64,000 nucleotides of DNA from Sinorhizobium medicae (GTDB lineage Bacteria; Pseudomonadota; Alphaproteobacteria; Rhizobiales; Rhizobiaceae): the NCBI RefSeq assembly GCF_007827695.1, contig NZ_VITA01000008.1, positions 178,491 to 242,490 on the forward strand. The letters run 5' to 3'. The notes beneath the pieces were generated by a model. That model saw only the letters and a list, made by a program, of their open reading frames with translations, was not told where the DNA came from and made no database searches. Positions 52,951 through 61,639 of this stretch are shown here, in pieces; within the stretch, counting starts at the first letter, position 1; the number at the start of each line of letters is the position of its first letter. Position numbers and translations under genes: made by a program.

Positions 52951-53336
52951 CAGGTGCCGACACCGATTTCCGCAAGACGCGTCAGGCAGGCCTCCTCGAC
53001 ATTGTCGAGTTCGGTGAGGGTGTCTTCGATGTCCTTGCGCTTCTGTCGCAAGTCCTCGCGCTTCTCCTCAACGCGCTTCATGAGGAGCTGCAGCTGACCC
53101 ATCTCGCCAGGCGGGTCCTTATAGACTTGAATAATCTCGCGAATCTCGGCGATAGTGAAGCCAATGCGCCGGCCGCGCAGTATCTCTTTTATGAGGTGAC
53201 GGTCGGCGGGACGGAAGAGACGCGTGCGCCCACGGCGCTCCGGATGAATCAGTCCTTCATCCTCATAGAAACGCAGCGTTCGAGTTGAGATGCCGAATTC
53301 CCGGGTCAGCTCGGTAATGCTATAATACTTATTCAC
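52950..53336 (-). CDS. MerR family regulator (LiuR-like)
   Basis: 128 residues from a GTG start at 53336 (NKYYSITELTREFGISTRT); the frame's ATG at 53354 is also possible. Winged helix (TLRFYEDEGLIHPERRGRTR), then a long coiled-coil helix (VEEKREDLRQKRKDIEDTL) for dimerisation. Sequence pattern is that of MerR proteins controlling branched-chain amino acid (liu) catabolism, but no liu genes lie beside it, so its target is elsewhere or different. Confidence 0.9.
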   Translation of the reverse strand: MNKYYSITELTREFGISTRTLRFYEDEGLIHPERRGRTRLFRPADRHLIKEILRGRRIGFTIAEIREIIQVYKDPPGEMGQLQLLMKRVEEKREDLRQKRKDIEDTLTELDNVEEACLTRLAEIGVGT

Positions 53337-53510
53337 GCAGCCATTCCATCGCAAACTGGTTCACACTATCTTTGACTTTGACGTAAAAGTCAAACACGCC
53401 GCGCCTACTGCTCGCCCCTTCGCTGGCAGGGATTGCGCTGCAACGCGCCGAGCGCATCGAGCTGCTGCTGCAGTCTTTGCGCGCCCGAAAGAACGCTTGT
53501 GCTTTGCAAC

Positions 53511-54932
53511 TCAAGCGATACGGAACCACCAGGCCGCGATTCCGAGGAAGCTGAAGAAGCCGGTGATGTCGGTGACGGTCGTTACGAAGACTGCAGAAGA
53601 GACCGCGGGATCAGCGCCGGATTTTTCCAGCAGAAGCGGAATCAGGATGCCGGCGAGAGCAGCAGCCATCATGTTGATCAGCATCGCCGTCGCTATGATG
53701 CCGCCGAGATCGGGATCTTGAAACCAAAGCCCGGCAACAAGGCCGATGAATGCTCCGAAGATCACGCCATTCAGGAGGCCGACGCCCGCCTCTCGGCGGA
53801 TAATTCTCGGTGCATTGTGAATATCGAGGCCCCGGGTCGCAAGCGCGCGCACTGTTACGGTCATTGTCTGCGACCCCGCATTGCCGCCCATGCCGGCGAC
53901 GATCGGCATCAGAATGGCGAGCGCAACGATCTGCTGAATCGTCGCATCGAACAGACCGATCACCGAGGCCGAAACAAAGGCGGTTATCGAATTGACGAAA
54001 AGCCAGGGAATGCGGGAACGCGCGGCTTCCGCCACGGAGTCCGACAATTCTTCATCGCCGACGCCGCTCAAGCGCAGGAAATCCTCTTCCGCCTCCTCCT
54101 GGATCACATCGACAACGTCGTCGATCGTCAAAACGCCGACGAGCCTGCCGTTTTCATCGACGACCGCGGCCGAGAGGAGGTCATACTGCTCGAAAAGCTG
54201 CGCTGCCTCCTCCTGATCCATTTCAGCCGGGACGGAATGGCTGGTGTCACGCATGATGGCATCGATCTTTACCGATCGCTTTGCGCGCAGAACCCGGTCG
54301 AGGTCGACGGCCCCGAGCAGCTTGAACGTCGGGTCGATGACGAAGATCTGCGTAAAACTCTCGGGCAGGTCGTCGTCCTCGCGCATGTAGTCGATCGTCT
54401 GTCCGACGGTCCAGAATGGCGGCACCGCGACGAATTCCGTCTGCATGCGTCGCCCGGCGGTGCTCTCCGGATAGTCGAGCGAACGGCGCAGGCGGACACG
54501 CTCGGTAAAGGGAAGCTTGGCGAGGATCTCTTCCTGATCTTCCTGATCGAGGTCCTCCAGAATATAGACCGCATCATCGGAATCCATTTCGCCGATCGCC
54601 TCGGCGATCTGCTCGTTCGGCAGATGCTCGACGATGTCGAGACGAATCCCTTCGTCCACTTCGGTCAGAGCGGCGAGATCGAAGTCCTTGCCGAGCAGCA
54701 GGACCAGCGCGACGCGCTGCTCCGGCTGGATCGCCTCGAGAAGATCGCCGAGTTCGGAGGCATGAAGGCCTGCAACGTGCTGGCGAAGATAGATCGTGTC
54801 GCGATCCGCGATCGCGGCGCCGACATGCATCAGAAAGTCGGAGCGTAGCGATCCATCCTCGGCATAGATGTCCGGGTCGTGATGAATGACGATTTCATCG
54901 GAATCGCGGTCGTCGTCGCCGGTGCTGCTCAT
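53511..54932 (-). CDS. mgtE: Magnesium transporter MgtE
   Basis: 473 residues from the ATG at 54932 (GGGGGCGGG upstream). Acidic N-domain (MgtE_N superhelix, about 20-130: LLEAIQPEQRVALVLLLG), two CBS domains (about 140-260), and five C-terminal helices forming the Mg/Co channel (IVAGMGGNAGSQTMTV). Mg binds the cytosolic domains to close the pore. The frame reaches 55046, but that part lacks family similarity. Confidence 0.94.
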   Translation of the reverse strand: MSSTGDDDRDSDEIVIHHDPDIYAEDGSLRSDFLMHVGAAIADRDTIYLRQHVAGLHASELGDLLEAIQPEQRVALVLLLGKDFDLAALTEVDEGIRLDIVEHLPNEQIAEAIGEMDSDDAVYILEDLDQEDQEEILAKLPFTERVRLRRSLDYPESTAGRRMQTEFVAVPPFWTVGQTIDYMREDDDLPESFTQIFVIDPTFKLLGAVDLDRVLRAKRSVKIDAIMRDTSHSVPAEMDQEEAAQLFEQYDLLSAAVVDENGRLVGVLTIDDVVDVIQEEAEEDFLRLSGVGDEELSDSVAEAARSRIPWLFVNSITAFVSASVIGLFDATIQQIVALAILMPIVAGMGGNAGSQTMTVTVRALATRGLDIHNAPRIIRREAGVGLLNGVIFGAFIGLVAGLWFQDPDLGGIIATAMLINMMAAALAGILIPLLLEKSGADPAVSSAVFVTTVTDITGFFSFLGIAAWWFRIA

Positions 54933-55151
54933 GGACCCGCCCCCTTGAGAGATTTTGCCGCCGCCCGAACCTGCGCATGGAAACGGGCCCCATGCCCTGC
55001 TAACGCAAAGCTCCGCCAAGGTCCACAGCCGATGCGTAATCGACATCGGCCACCGAACGTTTTATCCAAGCTGTTGCAATGTCACATAAAAGTAATTCGA
55101 ATGTCCGTTGACCGCGCCCGGCCGGCGACACCCCACTACCAGAGGTTCCCA

Positions 55152-55643
55152 ATGGCTGTCCGATCGATCATACGCTACCCGAATGCAGCGCTTGCGACCG
55201 CCACCGAGCCGGTCAGCCGGTTTGACGAAAGCCTTCGCCAGCTGGCACATGATCTCATCGATACGATGCGCGCTGCCCCCGGCATCGGCATCACCGCGCC
55301 GCACATCGGCATCCTTCAGCGGCTGACAGTTATCGAAACCGACCCCCAAGCAGGACCGCGCAGCTTCGTGAACCCGGAAATCCTCTGGCAGTCGGCCGAT
55401 TCCACACGCCACAGCGAAGGCAGCGTCTCCATGCCCGGCATCGCCGAAGAGGTGGAGCGGCCGGCGCGCGTGCGCGTGCGCTTTCAAACGCTGGAGGGCA
55501 AAACGCATGAGGAGGAAGCCGCGGGACTGATGGCGGTCTGCCTGCAGCACGAGATCGACCAGCTCGACGGCATCTTCTGGATACGGCGCCTTTCCAGGCT
55601 GAAGCGCGAACGCGCCATCAAGCGCTTTGAGAAGCTCGACTGA
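55152..55643 (+). CDS. Peptide-deformylase-like protein without metal ligands
   Basis: 163 residues with the PDF fold: motif 1 GIGITAPHIG (usual GxGLAAPQxG), motif 2 EGSVSMPG, motif 3 HEIDQLDG. The three metal ligands of active enzymes (Cys of EGCLS, both His of HEIDH) are here Ser91, His133 and Gln137, so two are lost; the general base Glu134 remains. It is thus almost certainly not a standard deformylase, and a catalytic def gene must exist elsewhere. AGAGG lies before the ATG at 55152; the frame extends upstream without similarity. Role unknown. Confidence 0.85.
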   Translation: MAVRSIIRYPNAALATATEPVSRFDESLRQLAHDLIDTMRAAPGIGITAPHIGILQRLTVIETDPQAGPRSFVNPEILWQSADSTRHSEGSVSMPGIAEEVERPARVRVRFQTLEGKTHEEEAAGLMAVCLQHEIDQLDGIFWIRRLSRLKRERAIKRFEKLD

Positions 55644-55690
55644 GCCAAACCCTTTCCGGAAGCAGATTGCGCTTCCGGGTTGATTTGGCT
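55643..55690 (+). terminator. Nested hairpin after the deformylase-like gene
   Basis: AGCCAAA / TTTGGCT outer arms enclose CCGGAAGC-N5-GCGCTTCCGG. Overlaps the TGA by one base. No long T-run, but the double hairpin is a plausible transcript end; similar palindromes occur in rhizobia. Confidence 0.5.
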
Positions 55691-55817
55691 AGATCGTTCA
55701 GCACTTCAGATTGGAAATCTCTCATGCCGTTTTCCTGGAAGTGCTCGAACCTTTACTGCGGGCGTGAATCACGCCTGGGCGAATATAGGCTTCACTAGGC
55801 GAGGCAAAGGACAGCTG

Positions 55818-56084
55818 ATGAAAAAAATGGCTCTTACACTCCTCTGCGTGGCTGCGCTTTCAGCCTGCACCGCGACCACTCCCGAATTGGAGCCGCTCCC
55901 CGGAAGCCTGACTTACGGCGAAAATGCCTCTTCCCGGAAAACCCGCGCGGCGCCGGGGACCATGATCCAGAACCGGTTCCTCCATAAGGGCTCCATGGTC
56001 TTCGAGACCTACGAAGTGCAGCCCGACCACACCTATAAGCTCGTTCGCCGCAGCGTTGCCGACACCTGGCCTCCCGGCGACTGA
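55818..56084 (+). CDS. Small lipoprotein
   Basis: 88 residues with a lipoprotein signal (ALTLLCVAALSAC, lipobox LSAC, Cys at about 17), then a short polar body (NRFLHKGSMVFETYEV). AAAGGA precedes the ATG at 55818. No named family. Ends about 60 bases before the EcfG-controlled membrane gene. Confidence 0.78.
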   Translation: MKKMALTLLCVAALSACTATTPELEPLPGSLTYGENASSRKTRAAPGTMIQNRFLHKGSMVFETYEVQPDHTYKLVRRSVADTWPPGD

Positions 56085-56088
56085 TCGC

Positions 56089-56114
56089 GGAACATTGTCA
56101 GGGCCTGCTCCGTT
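56089..56114 (+). promoter_or_regulatory. EcfG/RpoE2-type promoter
   Basis: GGAAC (56089-56093), 17 bases, CGTT (56111-56114): a perfect match to the alphaproteobacterial general-stress sigma consensus. The start codon at 56144 is about 30 bases downstream of the -10, leaving room for GGAG. Confidence 0.7.
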
Positions 56115-56143
56115 CAACAACCACAGTCAACGGAGTGAAATCG

Positions 56144-56497
56144 ATGGCCAAACATCTTGACGAACGCGGCGATCCGGTCACGGCAACGCATGGAGCCGAT
56201 CGAGAGAATTTCACCGGCGAGGAGGCGAAGCAGGGTCGCTCGGGCATTCCGGTCCTCGGCGTCCTCGTCGGCGGCCTGTTCCTGGCCTTGCTCGCCTGGG
56301 GCGCTGTCGAAATCTGGGGTGAAAGCACCGACAACGATCGTCTCACGGAAACCGAACAGGTCCAACCGGCGCCCTCGCCGGAGCAGACGGGCAGCGTCGG
56401 CACCGGTCAAGCGGTTCCAACCGACAGGGACCCGACGGCACAAACCGGCACTGGCGGCGAGACACAGCAGGTTTCCCCGGAGGGGACGGAAAAGTAG
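56144..56497 (+). CDS. Small single-pass membrane protein, predicted general-stress gene
   Basis: 117 residues from the ATG at 56144 (GGAG upstream; a GTG at 56135 is in the same frame). A charged N-terminus (KHLDERGDPVTATHG), one helix (IPVLGVLVGGLFLALLAWGA, about 35-54), and a Gln/Thr/Pro/Glu-rich periplasmic tail. No family recognised. An EcfG-type promoter stands directly upstream. Similar small tail-anchored proteins are frequent in rhizobial stress regulons, but function is unknown. Confidence 0.78.
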   Translation: MAKHLDERGDPVTATHGADRENFTGEEAKQGRSGIPVLGVLVGGLFLALLAWGAVEIWGESTDNDRLTETEQVQPAPSPEQTGSVGTGQAVPTDRDPTAQTGTGGETQQVSPEGTEK

Positions 56498-56593
56498 TTC
56501 CGCGAGCCAAAGTTCCGCTTTCCACCTGATCCTCGGGTGTGACCCCGGGGAAACCCTCTGCGGCGCATTCAATCGCGCGATGCGACGCGATCC

Positions 56594-56704
56594 TCGATCA
56601 CGATGTTTAGGTTGGATCGACCTAGAATCATCGTGATCGATTCCATAGGTTAAGACGCGGTTTGCGCGCGGAAAACCGCACACCGCTTTCCTCACCCCGC
56701 TCTA
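56594..56704. repeat. Rhizobial palindromic element overlapping the spoVR stop
   Basis: TCGATCACGATG / CATCGTGATCGA (perfect 12-bp arms, 56594-56640) followed by GCGGTTTGCGCGCGGAAAACC and CCCGCTCTAG. The CTAG contains the spoVR stop codon (56702-56704), so the repeat has contributed the gene's end. The 204-bp gap holds no other gene. Confidence 0.6.
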
Positions 56705-58243
56705 GTCTGAAAGCTCCTCTGTCGAGCACTCATAGAGCGTTTCGCCGGTTTCCGCATCGACCCCCGCTAAGCTCACTTCGTATCCCCAGAGATGGCGGAC
56801 GTGGCGCAGAGTGGAATCGCGGCTGTTCTCCTCCAGCAGCACTCCATCCTTCACATTGTGCTGCAGCCGCAGGTGGCGGTCTCCGAGCAGATCGACATCC
56901 ATGACCTGGATATCGGGCTGGTTGACCCCGATGTCATAGCTGCGGGCGAGTGCGCCGCGCAACGCTTCGTAGCCGCGCTCGTTGTGGATGGATGCCACTT
57001 CGCAGAAGTTGTCGTCCGCTTCGTCCGTCAAGAGGAAGAGCCTGAACTTTCGGATCAGCGCCGGGCTCAGGAACTGCAGGATGAAGGATTCGTCGCGATG
57101 ATTGGCCCAGGCGTCGAGGAGCGTTTCGCGCCAGTTGCCGGTGCCGGCGATGTCGGGAAACCAATCGCGGTCCTCTGCCGTAGGCGCGACGCAGATCCGC
57201 TCGATATCCTGCATCATGGCAAATCCCAGCGCATACGGATTGATTCCCGGAAAGCGGGGGTCGTCGAAGCCGGGCTGAAAAACGACGTTGGTATGGCTCT
57301 GGAGGATCTCCAGCATTGCACCTTCGCTTATCTTTCCCTGGTCGAAAAGCTTGTTCATGATGGTGTAGTGGACGAAGGTGGCGCATCCCTCGTTCATAAC
57401 CTTCGTCTGCCGCTGCGGGTAGAAGTACTGAGCGATCACGCGGACGATCCGCAGTATCTCGCGTTGCCATGGTTCAAGGATGAGGCTGGTTTTTTCCAGG
57501 AAATAGAGCAGGTTCTCTTCCGGAAGGTTCAGTGATTTTTTCCGCTCCGCGAGTTCCTTTTCCAATTGCGTCGGATCGTTGTTTTCCCCTGATGGCGGAA
57601 GTGTTCTCCACAGGTCGCTATAGGTCTGCTCTTCATATTCCAGCCTCTCGCGCATCCGTTCCCGTTCTTTTTCGGACGACAGGCGCGGAGGCCGTCGGTA
57701 GCGGAAGACGCCCTGCTCCATGAGCGCATGCGCAGAGTCGAGGATCGCCTCCACTGCCGGCGTTCCGTGCCGTTCTTCGCATTTGGCAATGTATTTCTTG
57801 GCGAAGTCCATATAGCTGAGGATTGCGGTGGCGTCGGTCCACTGCCGGAAAAGATAGTTGTTCTTGAAAAAATGATTGTGGCCGAAGGCGGCATGTGCGG
57901 TCACCAGGGCCTGCATGGCCATGGTGTTCTCCTCCATCAGATAGGTGATGCAGGGATTGGAGTTGATCACCAGCTCGTAAGCCAGCCCCCGCCGCCCTCT
58001 GCGATAGAGATGGTCCTCGAAGACGAAGCGCTTTCCAAAGGACCAATGCTGGTACATGAGCGGCATGCCCACGGACGAATAGGCATCCAGCATCTGCTCG
58101 GAGGAGATGATCTCGAGCTGATTGGGGTAAACGTCGAGACCGAGATCGCCCAGCGCGATCTCCTCGATGGCATCATAGGTGTGCGCCAGCGTTTCGAAAT
58201 TCCAGTCGGAACTTTGGAACAGAAGGTTCGAGGCGGTGCCCAT
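56702..58243 (-). CDS. spoVR: SpoVR family protein
   Basis: 513 residues of the SpoVR/YcgB family, which occurs in a conserved set with YeaH and PrkA. Recognised by the N-terminal SSDWNFETLAHTYDAIEEIA region (shortened), EQMLDAYSSVGMPLMYQHWSFGK and the late FVHYTIMNKLF; several His and Asp/Glu that may bind metal. Family role is not established beyond stress response and sporulation links. It follows yeaH by 12 bases and is last in the prkA operon. Confidence 0.95.
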   Translation of the reverse strand: MGTASNLLFQSSDWNFETLAHTYDAIEEIALGDLGLDVYPNQLEIISSEQMLDAYSSVGMPLMYQHWSFGKRFVFEDHLYRRGRRGLAYELVINSNPCITYLMEENTMAMQALVTAHAAFGHNHFFKNNYLFRQWTDATAILSYMDFAKKYIAKCEERHGTPAVEAILDSAHALMEQGVFRYRRPPRLSSEKERERMRERLEYEEQTYSDLWRTLPPSGENNDPTQLEKELAERKKSLNLPEENLLYFLEKTSLILEPWQREILRIVRVIAQYFYPQRQTKVMNEGCATFVHYTIMNKLFDQGKISEGAMLEILQSHTNVVFQPGFDDPRFPGINPYALGFAMMQDIERICVAPTAEDRDWFPDIAGTGNWRETLLDAWANHRDESFILQFLSPALIRKFRLFLLTDEADDNFCEVASIHNERGYEALRGALARSYDIGVNQPDIQVMDVDLLGDRHLRLQHNVKDGVLLEENSRDSTLRHVRHLWGYEVSLAGVDAETGETLYECSTEELSD

Positions 58244-58255
58244 CCCTATCCCCTT

Positions 58256-59572
58256 TTACTTGCGCAATTGCATCTCCGGCTGCTTGCCGAAGAGTTTTCG
58301 GAAGACGGGATAGATATCCGCCGGTTTCGCGATGCGGGTCATCTGGAAATTCGGCCATTCGCCATCGACGATGCGGTAGGCTCGCCAGAGCGAAGTCCCG
58401 TTGTCGGTGGTGCCGAAAATCTCCGTCTCGCGCTCATCGATGATCTCGACATAGGCATAATATTGGCAAAGTCCCATGAGCTCGTCATGAAGAAGGGAGG
58501 CGCAGCGTTCGGAGTCGCCTGAGATATTCTCGCCGTCCGACGCCTGTGCGGCGTAGATGTTCCATTCGTTGGCAGGGTAACGCTCCCTGATAACGCGCAG
58601 CATCTCCTCCAGGGCGGTGGAAACGACCGTGCCGCCGCTCTGCTTGCTATAGAAAAACGTGTTCTCGTCGACCTCGCCGGCTTCATCGGTGTGCCGGATG
58701 AATACGATGTCGATCCGCTCGTAGCGCCGCTTGAGGAAGAGATGCAGCAGCACGAAAAAACGTTTGGCGAGGTCCTTCTCCCGCTCCCCCATCGACGCCG
58801 AGACATCCATGAGGCAGAACATGACTGCGCTCGCATTCGGTAAAGGCTGAGGCTCGAAACGATTGAAGCGAATGTCTACCGGATCGACATAGGGAATTCG
58901 CCGGCGCCGTCGCTCGAGACTGTCGAGCGTCTGTCGCAGTTCCTCCAATCGCTGACGATGCTTGTTCCGCCCGCCAGGCTCGGTTTCGAGCCTGGCAATC
59001 TCATCGGCCAGGGCCTCGATTTCCCGGCGCGACGGCCGCCGCAATGCGATTCGGCGCCCATAGCTGTTGCGCATGGTGCGCCCGACATTGATGTTCGTGG
59101 GAGAGCCGCTTGCGCTGAAGCCGGCTCGTCGCCGCTTGAACGTAACCGACTCCTTCAGATTGAGCTTGACCATGTCGGGGAGTTCGAGATCCTCGAAGAA
59201 GAGGTCGAGCACCTCTTCGCGTGAAAGGACGAACTGAAACTCGTCCTCGCTTTGGCCGGTGCCGGCGCCCGCATTTCCGGCGCCGCCGCCTCCACCCCTT
59301 TTCGGGATGCGGTCTCCTGCCGCGAACTCCCGGTTTCCCGGCAGGACGTGGCGCCGCTCGCCGCTGTTGGAGTCCGGCTGGAAGGCCGGCTCGTTGACGC
59401 CGCGGGCCGGCATGGACACGTTCTGCTCCGCATCCACATCCGCGATCTTGCCCGACTTGACCCGTTCTTTGATGGTTCGTTTAAGCTCCTCTCGCGCCCG
59501 TTTCAGGAAACGTTGCCTGTTGCCGAGACTCTTGTCCTTCGGATTGAGGCGGCGGTCGATGAAATTCGGCAT
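58256..59572 (-). CDS. yeaH: YeaH/YhbH (DUF444) protein
   Basis: 438 residues with a von Willebrand A-like domain in the C-terminal half (CLMDVSASMGEREKDLAKRF; MIDAS-type DxSxS) and an Arg-rich N-terminal region. It is the central gene of the prkA-yeaH-spoVR set, 24 bases after prkA. In E. coli the PrkA homologue YeaG acts with YeaH in nitrogen-starvation and stress responses. Probably forms a complex with the kinase; this is inference from co-occurrence. Confidence 0.95.
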   Translation of the reverse strand: MPNFIDRRLNPKDKSLGNRQRFLKRAREELKRTIKERVKSGKIADVDAEQNVSMPARGVNEPAFQPDSNSGERRHVLPGNREFAAGDRIPKRGGGGGAGNAGAGTGQSEDEFQFVLSREEVLDLFFEDLELPDMVKLNLKESVTFKRRRAGFSASGSPTNINVGRTMRNSYGRRIALRRPSRREIEALADEIARLETEPGGRNKHRQRLEELRQTLDSLERRRRRIPYVDPVDIRFNRFEPQPLPNASAVMFCLMDVSASMGEREKDLAKRFFVLLHLFLKRRYERIDIVFIRHTDEAGEVDENTFFYSKQSGGTVVSTALEEMLRVIRERYPANEWNIYAAQASDGENISGDSERCASLLHDELMGLCQYYAYVEIIDERETEIFGTTDNGTSLWRAYRIVDGEWPNFQMTRIAKPADIYPVFRKLFGKQPEMQLRK

Positions 59573-59596
59573 TAGCTAACCCCTGCATCCGCAGCC

Positions 59597-61546
59597 TCAA
59601 CCTGCCTTGTTCACACGCATGTACCAATCGACGAGACGCCGCACCTGCCGTTCCGTGTACCCACGCTCCTTCATGCGCTGCACGAACTCGACATGCTGCT
59701 TCTCTGTGGCGCTATCCTTTTTCGATCCGAAGCTGATGACCGGGAGCAGGTCTTCGACCTGACCGAACATGCGTTTCTCGATGACTTCACGAAGCTTTTC
59801 ATAGCTTGTCCAGGACGGGTTCTTGCCATGGTTCTTGGCGCGCGCCCGCAGGGTGAACTTGACGACCTCGTTGCGGAAGTCCTTCGGGTTGGCGATCCCC
59901 GCCGGCTTTTCGATCTGAGACAGCTCGCTGTCGAGGATCTTGCGGTTGAGGATCTGCCCCGTATCGGGATCCTTGAAGTCCTGATCCTCGAGCCAGGCGT
60001 CGGCATAGGCGATATAGCGGTCGAACAGGTTCTGGCCGTATTCGCTGTAGGACTCCAGATAGGCCTTTTGGATTTCATGGCCGATGAATTCCGCATAACG
60101 GGTGGCCAGTTCCGACTTGATGAAATCGAGATAGGCTGCCTCGGTCTCCTTCGCAAACTGCTCGCGCTTGATGGCCTGCTCCAGAATGTACATCAGATGC
60201 ACAGGATCGGCGGCAACCTCCTTGGTGTCGTAGTTGAAAGTTTCGGACAGGACCTTGAAGGCGAAGCGCGTGCTGACGCCGGTCATACCTTCGTCGACAC
60301 CGGCAGCGTCCCGATATTCCTGCACCGATCGCGCCTTCGGGTCGACATCCTTGAGATTTTCGCCGTCGTAAACGCGCATCTTTGTGTAGAGAGACGAGTT
60401 TTCATGCGGAACGAGCCGGGTGGAAACGGTGAAACGGCTCAATATCTCCAGCACCTCTGGAGCGCAGGGATTGCTGACCAGCTCGCTCTCGCGAAGAAGC
60501 TTGTCGTAAATCTGCTTCTCCTCTGTGACGCGCAGGCAATAGGGAACCTTGACCACCAGGATGCGATCCAGGAAAGCCTCGTTGTTGCGGTTGTTCTTGA
60601 ACTGCAGCCATTCCGACTCGTTGGAGTGGGCGAGGATCGTACCCTGGAACGGGAATGCGCCGAAGTTTTCCGTGCCGTTGTAGCTGCCTTCCTGAGTCGC
60701 GGTCAGGAGCGGATGCAAGACCTTGATCGGCGCCTTGAACATCTCGACGAATTCGAGCAGCCCCTGCGTCGTGCGGTTCAGCCCGCCGCTGTAGGAGTAA
60801 GCATCGGGATCGGCCTGACTGTAGTTTTCAAGCTGGCGGATATCCACCTTGCCGACAAGCGAGGAAACGTCCTGATTGTTCTCGTCGCCCGGCTCGGTCT
60901 TGGCGATGCCTATTTGGCGCAGGCGCGACGGCATCAGCTTGACGACGCTGAACTTGGAGATGTCGCCACCCACCTCGTCCAGGCGCTTGGAGGCCCAGGG
61001 AGAGATCAGACCCGTCAACCTCCTGCGGGCTATTCCATATTTGTCTTCCAGCAGATCGGCCATTCGCTCGGGATGGAAGAGGCCGAGCGGCGACTCGAAG
61101 ACCGGGCTTATCTTGCCGTCGACCATCAGCGTGTAGATCGGCCGCAGCTCCATCAGCTTCTTCAGCCTTTCGGCGAGCGAGGACTTGCCGCCGCCGACCG
61201 GCCCGAGAAGATAAAGGATCTGCTTGCGCTCTTCGAGACCCTGGGCGGCATAACGGAAGTAGCCGACGATGCGCTCGATCGTGTCTTCCATGCCGAAGAA
61301 ATCGGAGAATGCCGGATAGATTTTGATTGTTCGGTTTGAAAAGATCCGACCTAAACGCTCGTCAGCGCTGGTATCGACGAGAATCGGCTCTCCAATAGCA
61401 TCCACCATTCGTTCCTGAGCGGTGGCGTACATGCTTTTGTCATCGCGACATGCGAGGAGATATTCCTGTAGACTTATCTCTTCTTGCGCTGCACTTGTAT
61501 AAATCTCCGAAAAGAGATCGAAGACGTCAGATTCACTCCTTTGCAT
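59597..61546 (-). CDS. prkA: PrkA-type serine kinase / AAA ATPase
   Basis: 649 residues (YeaG/PrkA family). N-terminal AAA-type domain with Walker A GPVGGGKSSLAERLK near 113-127 and a C-terminal kinase-like domain. First gene of the stress triad, transcribed from a perfect EcfG promoter at 61614-61639. Relatives phosphorylate protein substrates or act as Lon-like AAA proteins. Regulated by general stress sigma factor here; the E. coli counterpart is under RpoS and NtrC. Confidence 0.95.
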   Translation of the reverse strand: MQRSESDVFDLFSEIYTSAAQEEISLQEYLLACRDDKSMYATAQERMVDAIGEPILVDTSADERLGRIFSNRTIKIYPAFSDFFGMEDTIERIVGYFRYAAQGLEERKQILYLLGPVGGGKSSLAERLKKLMELRPIYTLMVDGKISPVFESPLGLFHPERMADLLEDKYGIARRRLTGLISPWASKRLDEVGGDISKFSVVKLMPSRLRQIGIAKTEPGDENNQDVSSLVGKVDIRQLENYSQADPDAYSYSGGLNRTTQGLLEFVEMFKAPIKVLHPLLTATQEGSYNGTENFGAFPFQGTILAHSNESEWLQFKNNRNNEAFLDRILVVKVPYCLRVTEEKQIYDKLLRESELVSNPCAPEVLEILSRFTVSTRLVPHENSSLYTKMRVYDGENLKDVDPKARSVQEYRDAAGVDEGMTGVSTRFAFKVLSETFNYDTKEVAADPVHLMYILEQAIKREQFAKETEAAYLDFIKSELATRYAEFIGHEIQKAYLESYSEYGQNLFDRYIAYADAWLEDQDFKDPDTGQILNRKILDSELSQIEKPAGIANPKDFRNEVVKFTLRARAKNHGKNPSWTSYEKLREVIEKRMFGQVEDLLPVISFGSKKDSATEKQHVEFVQRMKERGYTERQVRRLVDWYMRVNKAG

Positions 61547-61613
61547 CGTGCTCTCCCGCGGCGGGCCGCTTGGTTGAAACGGGCTCGCTGCCTTTCGGCA
61601 TCTGCTTCAGGTG

Positions 61614-61639
61614 AACGGTTTTCCTAGCTTCAAAGTTCC
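61614..61639 (-). promoter_or_regulatory. EcfG/RpoE2-type promoter of prkA-yeaH-spoVR
   Basis: On the minus strand GGAAC (61639-61635), 17 bases, CGTT (61617-61614). Exact consensus with correct spacing. It leaves a 5' UTR of about 60 bases before the prkA ATG at 61546. Confidence 0.8.
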
